DNA of 64,000 bases from Tropicimonas sp. IMCC34011. Its GTDB lineage: Bacteria > Pseudomonadota > Alphaproteobacteria > Rhodobacterales > Rhodobacteraceae. The DNA lies in contig NZ_QMEJ01000006.1 in the NCBI RefSeq assembly GCF_003390865.1, positions 1 through 64,000 of the forward strand, in the 5' to 3' direction. The position numbers and the translations under genes were made by a program. Under the pieces are notes generated by a model. The model made no database searches, was not told the DNA's origin, and was given only the letters and a program-made list of their open reading frames with translations. Shown in pieces: positions 18,601 through 26,804 of this stretch (position 1 is the stretch's first letter; every line of letters begins with the position of its first letter).

Positions 18601-19269
18601 GTCACGCAAGCCTGCGAGGCGATCGTCGGCAATCGCTACCCCTTCGCGCGGGACAGTGCGCGGGACGTGCCCATGGCCGAGTTCGCCCGGCTCTTCGCCC
18701 CGAACGGCGTGATGGACCGGTTCTTCCTGCAGGAGCTGTCACCCTATGCCGATCTGGGGGAGGGAGAGTGGCGCTGGAAGGACGAGGGGCCGCTCGCCGG
18801 CAAGCTCTCCGCGGCGACGCTCAAGCAGTTCGAGCGCGCCGCCGCGATCAGGGACGCCTACTTCCCCACCGGGGGCGGCGTTCCGAGCGTCGACATGACG
18901 ATCAACCCCGTCTCGATGCACAACCGCATCGAAAGCGCGGTGCTTCAGATCAACGGCCAGATCGTGACGACCCGGCCGCGCGGCAACACCCCGGCGAACA
19001 TCAATTGGCCGGGCTCGATGGGCGGCGGCAATGTCAGCCTTCAGTTCACCCCCGAGATGCGGGGTCGGGAGAGCCAGATGTCCCTGAACGGCGCGTGGGC
19101 GTTCCTGCGCTTCATCAATGACGGAAGCCCGAACGTGTCGGGAACCGAGATGCAGGTGCGGTACGTCGTGGGTGGGCGCAACATCGCCTACCGGATCGAC
19201 GTCGCCGCGTCGGAAAACCCCTTCTTCTTGCGGGAGCTCAGCGAGTTTTCCTGCCCGAACGGCCTCTGA
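15679..19269 (+). CDS. tssM: T6SS membrane protein TssM (IcmF)
   Basis: 1,196 residues. Two N-terminal membrane segments (about 5-30 and 43-64), a cytoplasmic NTPase-like domain with Walker A GPPGAGKTT at residues 119-127 and LIDTAGRY, then a third membrane segment (about 431-453) and a long periplasmic part ending in the TssM C-terminal beta domain. With TssL (and usually TssJ, not seen here) it forms the trans-envelope complex. It begins 32 bases after tssL; its stop overlaps the ATG of tagF (TGATGG). Confidence 0.97.
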   Translation: MVKKILLGTIIVLALVLWAIMVWFAFPLVGFGETRPFDPVWVRVALIAAVWVTVGIVYLVKFIRRRRAAKALEEAMTEPQVSDDGEVLSEKMGEALSVLKQSSGSKSYLYELPWYVIIGPPGAGKTTALLNSGIKFPLAEKGEGAVAGVGGTRYCDWWFSEEAVLIDTAGRYTTQDSDAEADKESWFSFLKLLKTHRANQPINGVILAISLQEIMTGTPAELDAHAETIRQRLIELNEQLKVDFPVYVLFTKADLISGFMEYFGSFSQSRRQKVWGHTFQTSSKKEPTVEQFGSEYDALVGRLSEEVTDRLQEEPDGVNRIAIFGFPGQVAMLRDRLSSFMTGIFGHTRYKVNANLRGFYFTSGTQEGTPIDQVLGAMDRSFGGAAAAAGMGGRGKSFFLHDLLRRVIFSEAGWVSTDRRAVMRARVLRYGAYGAITAASVALLGLWGWSFWQNRELVRTAEAALADYELAAQEELQSAEVSDPDLLNVVAYLDMLRSMPTGYVDAEEDAALTERFGLSQRERLESASRTTYRQALERMFRSRLILRLEQQLQQFIREGEVLATYETLKVYKLLGDAAPKSDDQVILAWFREDWRSDLYPGPQNADNRASLEAHLVAMLELDAAQEPSFELNGALIDQAERMLARMNVADQAYSLIQASVQFTPIEPFSVENRSGRDAELVFETVNGEALDEQVIPALYTYAGFHDFFLPQLGEIADRILDERWVMGEYAEAADIEDQIGQIGPILIDRYTDDWIREWEAVLGNIKLRPMAADSPAYQALAAASAARTSPILLLTQEVGAETRLTSEFEGDDGGGPAIDAGAAGEAAGEVGALVAQETIRRQNYYARIGLEAVFDKSQARVGPGSSAGSARRLPGAEIEAYFADWHDLTEGAPGQRRIDLLLATLNDMQRSLILAVDFPNQAAAQMPAQIGALKQAASRLPDALARMTSEAIDDFEGDAANTDIARLNEALNSSVTQACEAIVGNRYPFARDSARDVPMAEFARLFAPNGVMDRFFLQELSPYADLGEGEWRWKDEGPLAGKLSAATLKQFERAAAIRDAYFPTGGGVPSVDMTINPVSMHNRIESAVLQINGQIVTTRPRGNTPANINWPGSMGGGNVSLQFTPEMRGRESQMSLNGAWAFLRFINDGSPNVSGTEMQVRYVVGGRNIAYRIDVAASENPFFLRELSEFSCPNGL

Positions 19270-20507
19270 TGGCCGCGCGCATCGGCCTCTTCGGGAAGCT
19301 GCCCTCAAGGGGGGACTTCGTCGCCCGCGCAGTGCCCGCCGAGATCCTTCAGCACTGGGAGGGCTGGCTCGAACGGTCCGTCGCCGGGGCGAAGGCGGAG
19401 CTTGGCGAGGCGTGGCAGGAGACATGGGACGCCGCTCCGGTCTGGCGATTCTGGATCGGCGAGATGGTGTTCGGCCATCCGATCGCAGGCGTGCTCGCGC
19501 CATCGCGCGACAAGGTCGGACGCCGCTTCCCTCTCACGCTCTTCATTTCGGGGGCCGGGCCGCGCCATCCGGCGCCGCCGCTTGCCGATGACGGCACGAC
19601 GCCGGCCTGGTACGACACCCTCGAACGCGCGGCTCTGCAGGCGGGCGGACCCGGCTTCGACGGCGACGTGGACGCGATGGTCCAGCGCATTCCGCTGCCC
19701 GACTGCGCCGTTCAGGCTCAGCCGGAAGACCGACGCTTCGCATTCTTCGCCTACGGGGAAAGCGGCCTGCCGCAGCTCATGGAGGACGTGCGCGCTCACG
19801 ACCATCAGCTTGCCTCCGCGGTGCGGACCTATTGGTGGACCGCCGGAAACGACCGTGTCGGCCCTGCCATGATCGCGCAGACCGGGATGCCGGACGGCGC
19901 GGCGCTCGGCGCCATGCTCACCGGGTTCGGACCGCCCGCCGAGGCGCCGCCTCCGCCGCCCGTGACGCCGCCGCCGCCCGTGCCGCCCGCTGACTGGAAC
20001 GGCGGTTCGGCGGATGCGTGGTCCGCGCCGCCGCCGCCGATGGAGCCCGAGCCGATGCCGCGGCCGGGCTCGGAGGCGAGCCCTGACGGCACTCCCGCAG
20101 AGGCCGAAAACCCCTTCGCCGCCGGAACGTGGGACGTGCCTGCGTCAACGAAGTCAGGCGACGCGGCTTCGGATGACATGCCGCGCGGGGCGTCGGAGCG
20201 CGAGGGCGACCTGGACCTGCCGCCGCGCGGGATCGAGTCCACGCCCGAGGGAAAGGACCCTCTCGAGGCAAGCGATGACACCGGTCCCCGCTCCGACGAG
20301 CGTGGGGAGCCGCATGAGCCGCGGTCCGAAACGGCTGCCTCTCCGGCAGATCCCGACCCTGCGGAGGATCCGGGCGGGGCTGCGCCCACGGAGGCGCCGA
20401 CAGCAGATGACGAGAGCCCGTTCCCAGGGCAGGGGGAACCCGCCCGCCCGGGCTTCCGCGGGATCTTCGGGCTTGGCGTGAAGGGACACCGACGGGATGA
20501 GACCTGA
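19269..20507 (+). CDS. tagF: T6SS regulator TagF (ImpM-like)
   Basis: 412 residues. Residues 1 to about 225 are the TagF domain: GLFGKLPSRGDF, the hallmark N-terminus, then WRFWIGEMVFG and GRRFPLTLF, and the tail of the domain near YWWTAGND. The remaining 190 residues are Pro/Glu/Asp-rich and probably disordered. TagF is a post-translational repressor of T6SS; in Agrobacterium it is fused to PppA and binds Fha. Here the two are separate but adjacent genes, consistent with the same pathway. Confidence 0.93.
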   Translation: MAARIGLFGKLPSRGDFVARAVPAEILQHWEGWLERSVAGAKAELGEAWQETWDAAPVWRFWIGEMVFGHPIAGVLAPSRDKVGRRFPLTLFISGAGPRHPAPPLADDGTTPAWYDTLERAALQAGGPGFDGDVDAMVQRIPLPDCAVQAQPEDRRFAFFAYGESGLPQLMEDVRAHDHQLASAVRTYWWTAGNDRVGPAMIAQTGMPDGAALGAMLTGFGPPAEAPPPPPVTPPPPVPPADWNGGSADAWSAPPPPMEPEPMPRPGSEASPDGTPAEAENPFAAGTWDVPASTKSGDAASDDMPRGASEREGDLDLPPRGIESTPEGKDPLEASDDTGPRSDERGEPHEPRSETAASPADPDPAEDPGGAAPTEAPTADDESPFPGQGEPARPGFRGIFGLGVKGHRRDET

Positions 20508-20539
20508 CCTACGATCTTCCACGTCTCTCACCCCGAGCG

Positions 20540-20568
20540 TTGACGGCAAACTTACCCGTCGTCATGTT
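20540..20568 (+). promoter_or_regulatory. Possible promoter for pppA-ppkA
   Basis: In the 98-base gap before pppA, TTGACG (20540-20545) is followed after 17 bases by CATGTT (20563-20568). The -35 element is good, the -10 weak. It could give the regulators their own transcript; read-through from tagF is equally possible. Confidence 0.25.
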
Positions 20569-20605
20569 TCTGTAATCATTCGCGGGATTTTTTCGGACCA
20601 AATTC

Positions 20606-21385
20606 ATGATCGGTAAGACATTCAGGTTCGAGACGGGGGCGGTGAGCCATACCGGACTCGCCCGTGATCACAACGAGGACCGGTTCCTGGCAGAGCCCGC
20701 GAGCGGCCTCTGGCTGGTGGCGGACGGCATGGGCGGGCACGAGGGCGGCGAATTCGCGTCCGGCGCCATCGTGGATCACCTGAGCTCGGTCGGCCGGCCG
20801 ACCTCGGCGCCGGACCTGCAGGCGCGCTTCGTCGAGCGGATCGCACGCGCCAACGAGCAGATCGTGCACCGCGCGGAGGAGAAGGGCGCCACCATCGGCT
20901 CCACGGTCGTGGCCCTGCTCGCCTACGAGCAGCACTTCGCCTGCGTCTGGTCCGGGGACAGCCGCATCTACCAGATTCGCGAAGGGCAGCTCGCCCAGCT
21001 CAGCCGCGACCACACCGAAGCCAACGAGCTTCTCGACCGCGGCGCCATCACCGCCGCGGAAGCTGAGAACTGGCCCCGGAAGAACGTCATCACCCGAGCC
21101 ATCGGCGTCGGCGCCGAGGTGAACCTCGATCACAGATACGGCACGCTCCGAAACCGGGACACCTTCGTCCTCTGCTCCGATGGTCTCACCGCTCATGTCG
21201 GGGACTCCGAGATCCTTGACATTGCCCGGAAAAATCAGCCTCAAACGGCATGCGAGATGCTGCTCGATCTGACGATGCAGCGCGGCGCGACCGACAATAC
21301 GACCGTTCTGGTGATCAGGGCCTTCGACAAGACCGAAGTGACCCCCGTAGGCAACATGTTCGATATGCCCGAGGAAGGAGCCTGA
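20606..21385 (+). CDS. pppA: PP2C-type phosphatase PppA of the T6SS
   Basis: 259 residues, cytoplasmic. All PP2C motifs with metal-binding acidic residues are present: HNEDRFL near residue 24, VADGMGGHEGG, GSTVVALL, WSGDSRIYQIR, LCSDGLTAHVGD and DNTTVLVI. It should remove phosphate from threonines placed by PpkA and so switch the T6SS off. The gene is followed by ppkA after only 4 bases. Confidence 0.95.
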   Translation: MIGKTFRFETGAVSHTGLARDHNEDRFLAEPASGLWLVADGMGGHEGGEFASGAIVDHLSSVGRPTSAPDLQARFVERIARANEQIVHRAEEKGATIGSTVVALLAYEQHFACVWSGDSRIYQIREGQLAQLSRDHTEANELLDRGAITAAEAENWPRKNVITRAIGVGAEVNLDHRYGTLRNRDTFVLCSDGLTAHVGDSEILDIARKNQPQTACEMLLDLTMQRGATDNTTVLVIRAFDKTEVTPVGNMFDMPEEGA

Positions 21386-21389
21386 CCCG

Positions 21390-23669
21390 ATGACAGCGGG
21401 CAGCGACGACGAGAGCGGTGTTCCCCCCGAGGGCGGCGGCAGCCGGCCTCCGATGAGCACACCGCCCGCCTCGGAGGGCAGACCCCGGCAAGTCAGCTCC
21501 GGCGGGACCGAGCGCACCTCCGCCGCGGCAGGTGTCGAGATCGGCACGAAGATCATGGGCACCTTCGAGATCACCGAGCACATCGCCACCGGCGGGATGG
21601 GCGAGGTGTATCGCGGCGTGAACATCCACACCGGCGAGCCGGTCGCGATCAAGATCGTCCTGGCTGCGCTCGCGCATGACGAGAAGATCCTGTCGCTCTT
21701 CCAGAAGGAAGCGACGGTCCTCGGCCGGCTGCACCACGACGCGATCGTCCGGTATCAGCTTTTCACCGTCGATCCCGGCATCCAGCGGGCCTGCCTCGTG
21801 ATGGAGTTCGTCGAGGGCCACTCCCTCGGCGACTACATGGAGAACGGCCCGATCCCGCTTCAGGACGTCGTCGTGATGCTCCGCCGGCTTACGGGAGGCC
21901 TGCAGAAGGCGCACGACCTCGGCGTCGTCCACCGCGATCTGAGCCCGGACAACATCATCATTCAGGACGGCACGGTCACCCATGCCAAGCTGATCGATTT
22001 CGGCATCGCGAAGTCGGAGAATTTCGGCGGCGGAACGCTTCTCGGCGGGCAGTTCGCGGGCAAGTACGGCTACGTGTCCCCCGAGCAACTCGGCCGGTTC
22101 AAGGGTGTGGTGACGGGCCGGTCGGACATCTATTCCCTCGGTCTCGTCATCGCGGGGGCCTGCGCCGGACGCCCGCTCGACATGGGCGACAGCCCGGCCG
22201 ATGCGGTCGAGAAGCGCCTCGCGGTGCCGGATCTGTCGCATGTCTATCCCGAGCTGCGGCCGCTCGTGGAGCGGATGCTCCAGCCGACGCCCGACGACCG
22301 CCCAGAGAGCATGGCGCAGGTGCTCGACTATCTCGATCACCCGGACAAGCTCGCCGCCAGCGCGCCCGCGTTGGCAGCGGGGGAGGCGCCCGCCGCTCAC
22401 GCCGCTCCCGAGCGCACCGTGATCGCGGCGCCCTTCGCGAGCCAGTCGGATCTCAGCCAGCCCCCGGCCTTCGGCTTCACCGCCCCGCCGCAATCGCGGA
22501 CGCCAGAGCACTCGCAGCCGCCGCACTCGATCCCGCCCGGATCCGTTCCGCCCGAGGGCGCGCCGAGCGAGAGCGACAGCCCCTTCGGCGCCAGTACCGC
22601 GCCGCCCCCCGCGGCCCAGCAGACCGCGCCGCCGCAGGCGGGCGCGCCGGACAAGTCCGGCAGCAAGGGCGCCCTCATCGGCGGCCTCGTCGCGCTCATC
22701 CTGATCGGCGGCGGCGCCGGCGCGTATTTCGCCGGCGTCTTCGGCACGGCCGAGCTTCCCGAGGAGCTCGTCGCGTCGGGGGAGAGCACGGCCGATGCGC
22801 CGCCGGACGCGCAGGCGGACGCGCAGGATGCGCCGGAACTGGCCGCACTCGATCCCGAGCCGGAGACCCCCCCGGAGGAGAGCCCCACCGCTGCGGAAGG
22901 GCCGGACGAGGTCGCTACACTCGAGCCCGAAACCCAGCCCGAGCCGGATGCGGAGATGGAGGCGGCCCCCGAGCCAGAACCCGCCCCCGAGGCCGAGATG
23001 GAGCCCGCCGAGCCCCTCTCCCCGATCGCCCGCGTCGCCAGTCAGATGGAATGGGTGGCGGAGTACGAACTGCCCTCCTGCTCCTTCGCAACCGTGCGCT
23101 CCGCCACGACGGACAGCTTCGATATCGAGGCCTACGGCACCACCGCCGCGCCCTTCGTTCGCCTTCTGACCGATTTCGAGACCGAGTACGGCTTCGAGCC
23201 GGATATCGGCGTTCGGCAGGTGAACGACAGCCAGTGCTCCGTCGTCGGGTTCATGAAGGACAATACTGGCGGCTCCGAGGTCTCCCCCACGCTCACGCTG
23301 GACAAGGATGTGCTGACCTCCGGCGAGGCGATCCGCGGGCGCATCGACCAGATCAACGGCCGCCCGCTCTACCTGATGCTGGTGGACGCACAGGGCGGCA
23401 CCTACGATCTGACTTCCCGCCTCCGGGACCAGCCGGACGGCACCTCGACCTTCGCCATCGCGCTCAGGCCGAACTCCCTGACCAGCGACGACGGGATCGT
23501 GCCGCAGCTCATCGTCGCCATCGCCACCCCGACCGAGCTTGCGACGACCGCGTCGGCCCCCTCCGGCACCTCCGCCAGCATCCTGATGCGGCTGCTGCAG
23601 GAGGAACTCGATCGCAAGGGCGAGACCGCCTCCGTCGCGCCCGGGTACTTCAGGTTCGATCTGGAGTAA
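21390..23669 (+). CDS. ppkA: Membrane Ser/Thr kinase PpkA with periplasmic sensor-like domain
   Basis: 759 residues. The kinase domain (about 55-320) has glycine loop ATGGMGE (66-72), Lys88, HRDLSPDN (H181-D183) and DFG at 203. A Pro-rich linker follows, with TVI at Thr343 like the TssL motifs, then one membrane segment (about 427-450), an acidic Glu/Pro linker, and a periplasmic domain (about 546-759) with Cys564 and Cys616. This last domain is homologous to the C-terminus of the convergent TonB-like protein at 23798-25924; it is not the von Willebrand type known from Pseudomonas PpkA. It phosphorylates T6SS targets read by the FHA protein. Confidence 0.94.
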   Translation: MTAGSDDESGVPPEGGGSRPPMSTPPASEGRPRQVSSGGTERTSAAAGVEIGTKIMGTFEITEHIATGGMGEVYRGVNIHTGEPVAIKIVLAALAHDEKILSLFQKEATVLGRLHHDAIVRYQLFTVDPGIQRACLVMEFVEGHSLGDYMENGPIPLQDVVVMLRRLTGGLQKAHDLGVVHRDLSPDNIIIQDGTVTHAKLIDFGIAKSENFGGGTLLGGQFAGKYGYVSPEQLGRFKGVVTGRSDIYSLGLVIAGACAGRPLDMGDSPADAVEKRLAVPDLSHVYPELRPLVERMLQPTPDDRPESMAQVLDYLDHPDKLAASAPALAAGEAPAAHAAPERTVIAAPFASQSDLSQPPAFGFTAPPQSRTPEHSQPPHSIPPGSVPPEGAPSESDSPFGASTAPPPAAQQTAPPQAGAPDKSGSKGALIGGLVALILIGGGAGAYFAGVFGTAELPEELVASGESTADAPPDAQADAQDAPELAALDPEPETPPEESPTAAEGPDEVATLEPETQPEPDAEMEAAPEPEPAPEAEMEPAEPLSPIARVASQMEWVAEYELPSCSFATVRSATTDSFDIEAYGTTAAPFVRLLTDFETEYGFEPDIGVRQVNDSQCSVVGFMKDNTGGSEVSPTLTLDKDVLTSGEAIRGRIDQINGRPLYLMLVDAQGGTYDLTSRLRDQPDGTSTFAIALRPNSLTSDDGIVPQLIVAIATPTELATTASAPSGTSASILMRLLQEELDRKGETASVAPGYFRFDLE

Positions 23670-23709
23670 CGCCCTTTGAAGAGCGGGCCGCGTCCGGCAG
23701 AAGGGCACG

Positions 23710-23732
23710 GCCCCGCGCGGGCAGTGCGGGGC
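23710..23732 (+). terminator. GC hairpin between convergent ppkA and TonB-like gene
   Basis: GCCCCGC (23710-23716) pairs with GCGGGGC (23726-23732). No T-run follows, so it is at best a weak terminator; it lies in the 128-base convergent gap. Confidence 0.3.
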
Positions 23733-23797
23733 TCGCCCGGCTTGGGTCGCACCGGGGGCGTGCTTCGGCGCGGCGTGCCTACTGCCGGGCGCCCCTC

Positions 23798-25924
23798 TCA
23801 GTCCGGCAGGCGTACCGTGAAGCCGACGAGCGCCGCGTCCAGATCGAGCGCCTTCTGGTTCATCTCCTGCTCCAGTCGGCCGAAGAAGCGTGGGGCGTTC
23901 GCGCCGTTCAGGGACCGGACGGTTTCCAGGGGGCCCGGGGAGGTCAGCGCCATGAGAAGCTGTTCGGTCTCCACGTCTCCCCCCGTCAGGTTCATGCCGA
24001 TGGCGATTTCGTGCTGGCCGAGGCGCGAGCTGACGTAATCGTCCAGCACCTGCACCATTCCCTCGTCGTCGATCAGCAAGAGGTGCACGTTCCGCCCGCC
24101 GGTATTCCGGATCGCCGCTTCGAGCTGGTCCCCCGAGACGATGTTGCGTTCCGCGATGTCGATGTAGACGCCGAATTCGGGATAGCGACCGACATGGGTG
24201 ACGAAGCGCAGGGCGGCGCACTGGCTGTCCGTCACCCGGCGCAGGAACGTTCCGGGCGCGATCCCGGCGGCCGCCTCGAGCCCCGTCCGGAAGCTGTCCA
24301 GCCCCGCATCCGTCTCGCCGAACGCATCGAGCGTCAGCGTGCCGGTCTCTTCCCCGAGGACGGGCAGCGCGGCGAAGCAGGTCGAGGGGGCCTCGAACTC
24401 CCTCAGATAGGTCAGCATCGCGGCGTAGCGGACCCGCTCGCTCTCGTCGATCACGCCGTCATTGGGCGCGGGGGCGGCGAGGGTGCCCGCCGGCGCCTCG
24501 CCCTCGTCCCCCGGCTCGGGCTCCGGCAGGGCAGAGAGGCGCGATGCGCCGCTGCCGGAGCTGGTCGTCGCCGGTGCGGCGGATGGGGTCTCGGGCAGGG
24601 CGGCCAGCCGCCGGGGGCCATCGCCGGAGGGTGCCGCTGCGCTCGAACCATGAGCGAGGCGCGTCGGCGCGGCGCCCTCCGGCGTGGCCGTGACGCGAGC
24701 GCCGCTCACGACGGGTGAAACGGTCGCGCTGCTGGCGGAGGTGGAGCTGCCGGGGCTGCGCGGGGCGCCTTCCGAGGAGGCTGCGAGGCGGGCAGGGGCG
24801 GTCGAGGTGGGCGCCGGGGCCGTCGCTCCGGATCCGGACGGCGCTGGCGCGGTTCGATCGGGAAGGGCGCCGAGGCGCGTCGGGCCGGGCGATGCGGGAG
24901 CGCTGGTTGCGGGCTCGTCCGGGAGGGCCGCGAGGCGCGCAGGTTCGCCCGCCGTTGCGCCCGCCCGCTCGGTGGCCACGGTCAGGCCCGTGGACGGCCG
25001 GGTCGCGGGGGGAGACGCCGGTGCGTCCGGCAAGGCGGCGATCCGGGGCGCGGGGGCGGCACTCGACCGAAGAGGAACCGCTTCGGGGACGGCAGGAGAC
25101 GCCGAGGGCAGGGGTGTCCCGCTCAGCCGCTCCGCCTCCGTCTCGCGCAGGGCATCCGCCCCGGTTCCGGCCAGCGCCTGCTCCTCGGTGCGGACAGCTA
25201 GGCGGGCGGGGTCGGTGGTCGGGGCCGTCTCCGGCGCGGTGAGGCTCGCCAGCTCGTCGGGCGCCGTGTCCGGACGGTCGGCCTCGGCCTGCGCCGCTGT
25301 GTCTGCCGCGTCCTGCCCCGCCATGCGCTCGGCGATGGTCCCCTCCACCGTCTCTCCCCCGGTGGCCGCGAGGCCCTGGTTCGGATCGTCCGGCAAGGCC
25401 GCGAGCCGCTCCGCCTCCGCGGCCTCCGCGTTCTCGATCTCTGCCCTCTGGGCGGCGCCCGCATCGGTCGTCTCTTCCAGCCGGCCATCTCCTTCGCTCG
25501 CTTCGGCACGTTCCCCCTCGACGTCCGGGGTGAGGGAGGTATCGCGCCGGGCTTCCTCGGCACGGTCGGGGTCGAGCGCGGCCATTCTCGTCCCGCCCTC
25601 CGCCTCTGCCAGGCGCTCCGTCCGGGCCTCCGCCGCGGCCACGCTCTCCGCTGCGGCGGCCCGCTCGGTCTCGGCGGAGGCGAGGCTGGCGCGTTCGGGG
25701 GCCGCGACCGCCTCGGAGGCGGGCGCCGCCGTGGTCACGGCACCGCCAGACAGGTCCATCATCTCGATGACGAGGTCGGCCTCCGGCGTCATGTCCTCCC
25801 GCTCGGGCATCCTCGGGGCGATCTGGATCAGCAGGCCCGCATGGATCGCCACGGCGACCAGTGCCGCCCCGGCCCAGAGCGCGCGGTCGCTGCCGTCTGC
25901 ACGAAGGTCGATCCCGCCGCTCAC
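23798..25924 (-). CDS. TonB/TolA-like protein with PpkA-type periplasmic domain
   Basis: 708 residues. One N-terminal membrane segment (about 16-35, LWAGAALVAVAIHAGLLIQ), as in TonB and TolA. A very long Ala/Glu/Arg/Pro-rich region (about 60-490) follows, with helical Glu/Ala segments and repeated RLAALPxxP motifs. The last ~217 residues form a compact domain with Cys516 and Cys569. That domain aligns with PpkA residues 546-759: PSTCFA/PSCSFA, RRVTDSQC/RQVNDSQC, SGDQLEAAI/SGEAIRGRI, LLLIDDEG/LMLVDAQG, LEQEMNQK/LQEELDRK. It lacks a recognisable TonB C-terminal domain. Its start overlaps the preceding ExbD-like gene by 4 bases, so it is very likely the force-transmitting partner of that complex. 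Exact role unknown. Confidence 0.85.
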   Translation of the reverse strand: MSGGIDLRADGSDRALWAGAALVAVAIHAGLLIQIAPRMPEREDMTPEADLVIEMMDLSGGAVTTAAPASEAVAAPERASLASAETERAAAAESVAAAEARTERLAEAEGGTRMAALDPDRAEEARRDTSLTPDVEGERAEASEGDGRLEETTDAGAAQRAEIENAEAAEAERLAALPDDPNQGLAATGGETVEGTIAERMAGQDAADTAAQAEADRPDTAPDELASLTAPETAPTTDPARLAVRTEEQALAGTGADALRETEAERLSGTPLPSASPAVPEAVPLRSSAAPAPRIAALPDAPASPPATRPSTGLTVATERAGATAGEPARLAALPDEPATSAPASPGPTRLGALPDRTAPAPSGSGATAPAPTSTAPARLAASSEGAPRSPGSSTSASSATVSPVVSGARVTATPEGAAPTRLAHGSSAAAPSGDGPRRLAALPETPSAAPATTSSGSGASRLSALPEPEPGDEGEAPAGTLAAPAPNDGVIDESERVRYAAMLTYLREFEAPSTCFAALPVLGEETGTLTLDAFGETDAGLDSFRTGLEAAAGIAPGTFLRRVTDSQCAALRFVTHVGRYPEFGVYIDIAERNIVSGDQLEAAIRNTGGRNVHLLLIDDEGMVQVLDDYVSSRLGQHEIAIGMNLTGGDVETEQLLMALTSPGPLETVRSLNGANAPRFFGRLEQEMNQKALDLDAALVGFTVRLPD

Positions 25925-26334
25925 TCCACCACCTCGACGCCCGATTTCAGCGTCACGAGGCGGAGCGGCCGACCGGAGGGGGCGAGCGCGTCCACGGTCT
26001 CGAGCAGAAGGTCCGCCGGCAAATCCCGGCCGGCGAGGATGTTGAGCGCGGTGTCGGGCTCCAGCGGCTCGAGTGCGGCCAGAAGACCCGGCACGCCGAC
26101 CTCGTCACCGTCGAGCACCCAGCTCCCGTCGTCCCTGAGCAGCAGGAGGGGGCGGGGCAGGCGGTCGAGCGGGAGTTCCTGCGTCTCGGGAAGCTGCACG
26201 ACCATCTCGTCGGTTTCCACGATCGTTCCCACGACGAGGAAGAACAGCACGAGAAGCAGCACGATGTTCACCTGCGCGAGGCCGAACTCCGGCGGTGTCC
26301 TGCGGCGCGGCGGGGAGAGGCGGGAACCCTGCAT
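25921..26334 (-). CDS. ExbD/TolR-like protein with Asn in place of the key Asp
   Basis: 137 residues from ATG 26334 (a GTG one codon upstream is also possible). Short basic N-terminus, a membrane segment VNIVLLLVLFFLVVGTI, then a periplasmic domain of the ExbD/TolR kind. The transmembrane Asp that carries protons in ExbD and TolR is Asn23 here, by alignment with Asp30 of the next gene. It may therefore be a structural subunit in a mixed dimer. Overlaps the TonB-like gene; 4 bases separate it from the other ExbD-like gene. Confidence 0.85.
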   Translation of the reverse strand: MQGSRLSPPRRRTPPEFGLAQVNIVLLLVLFFLVVGTIVETDEMVVQLPETQELPLDRLPRPLLLLRDDGSWVLDGDEVGVPGLLAALEPLEPDTALNILAGRDLPADLLLETVDALAPSGRPLRLVTLKSGVEVVE

Positions 26335-26338
26335 CACC

Positions 26339-26800
26339 TCAGCCCCGCGAGGGCCGGCCGATCAGCCGGATGCGGGTGAGGCCGGCGGCGCGCACGGTTT
26401 CGAGCACGGTCACGACGTCCTGCGTCGTCGCGCGGGCATCGGTGAAGAGGATCAGGTCCTCCGCCCCTGCCGCCTGCAGCTGGGCGACGCGCAGGGGCAG
26501 CATGTCATGGAGCACCACGTCCCGCCCGATCCGCACGTTGCCCTCGCCGATGGTCCAGATCGCAGGGCCTGTCTCGCTGGCGGAGGGGGGAGCGTTCTGG
26601 TCCGCCGCGGCCTGCTCCGCCGGGGTCGCCCGTGCGCCTCCGAGGGGCAGAAGGGCGTAGGGGGCCAGCGAGGTGGACAGCATGAAGAAGATCAGAAGCT
26701 GGAACATGACGTCCGCCAGCGGGGTCAGCGCGAAGCTTCTCTTCGGCCCGCCGCGCGGGTCCGGGATGCTGACGGGGACGGACGACGGCCCGGCGGCCAT
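26339..26800 (-). CDS. ExbD/TolR-like biopolymer transport protein
   Basis: 153 residues. LTPLADVMFQLLIFFML (about 25-41) is the canonical ExbD/TolR membrane helix with the proton-carrying Asp30. The periplasmic domain has the family pattern DLILFTDARATTQDVVTVLE. It forms the ion-conducting motor with the ExbB-like product, encoded 4 bases upstream. Confidence 0.92.
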   Translation of the reverse strand: MAAGPSSVPVSIPDPRGGPKRSFALTPLADVMFQLLIFFMLSTSLAPYALLPLGGARATPAEQAAADQNAPPSASETGPAIWTIGEGNVRIGRDVVLHDMLPLRVAQLQAAGAEDLILFTDARATTQDVVTVLETVRAAGLTRIRLIGRPSRG

Positions 26801-26804
26801 CGTC

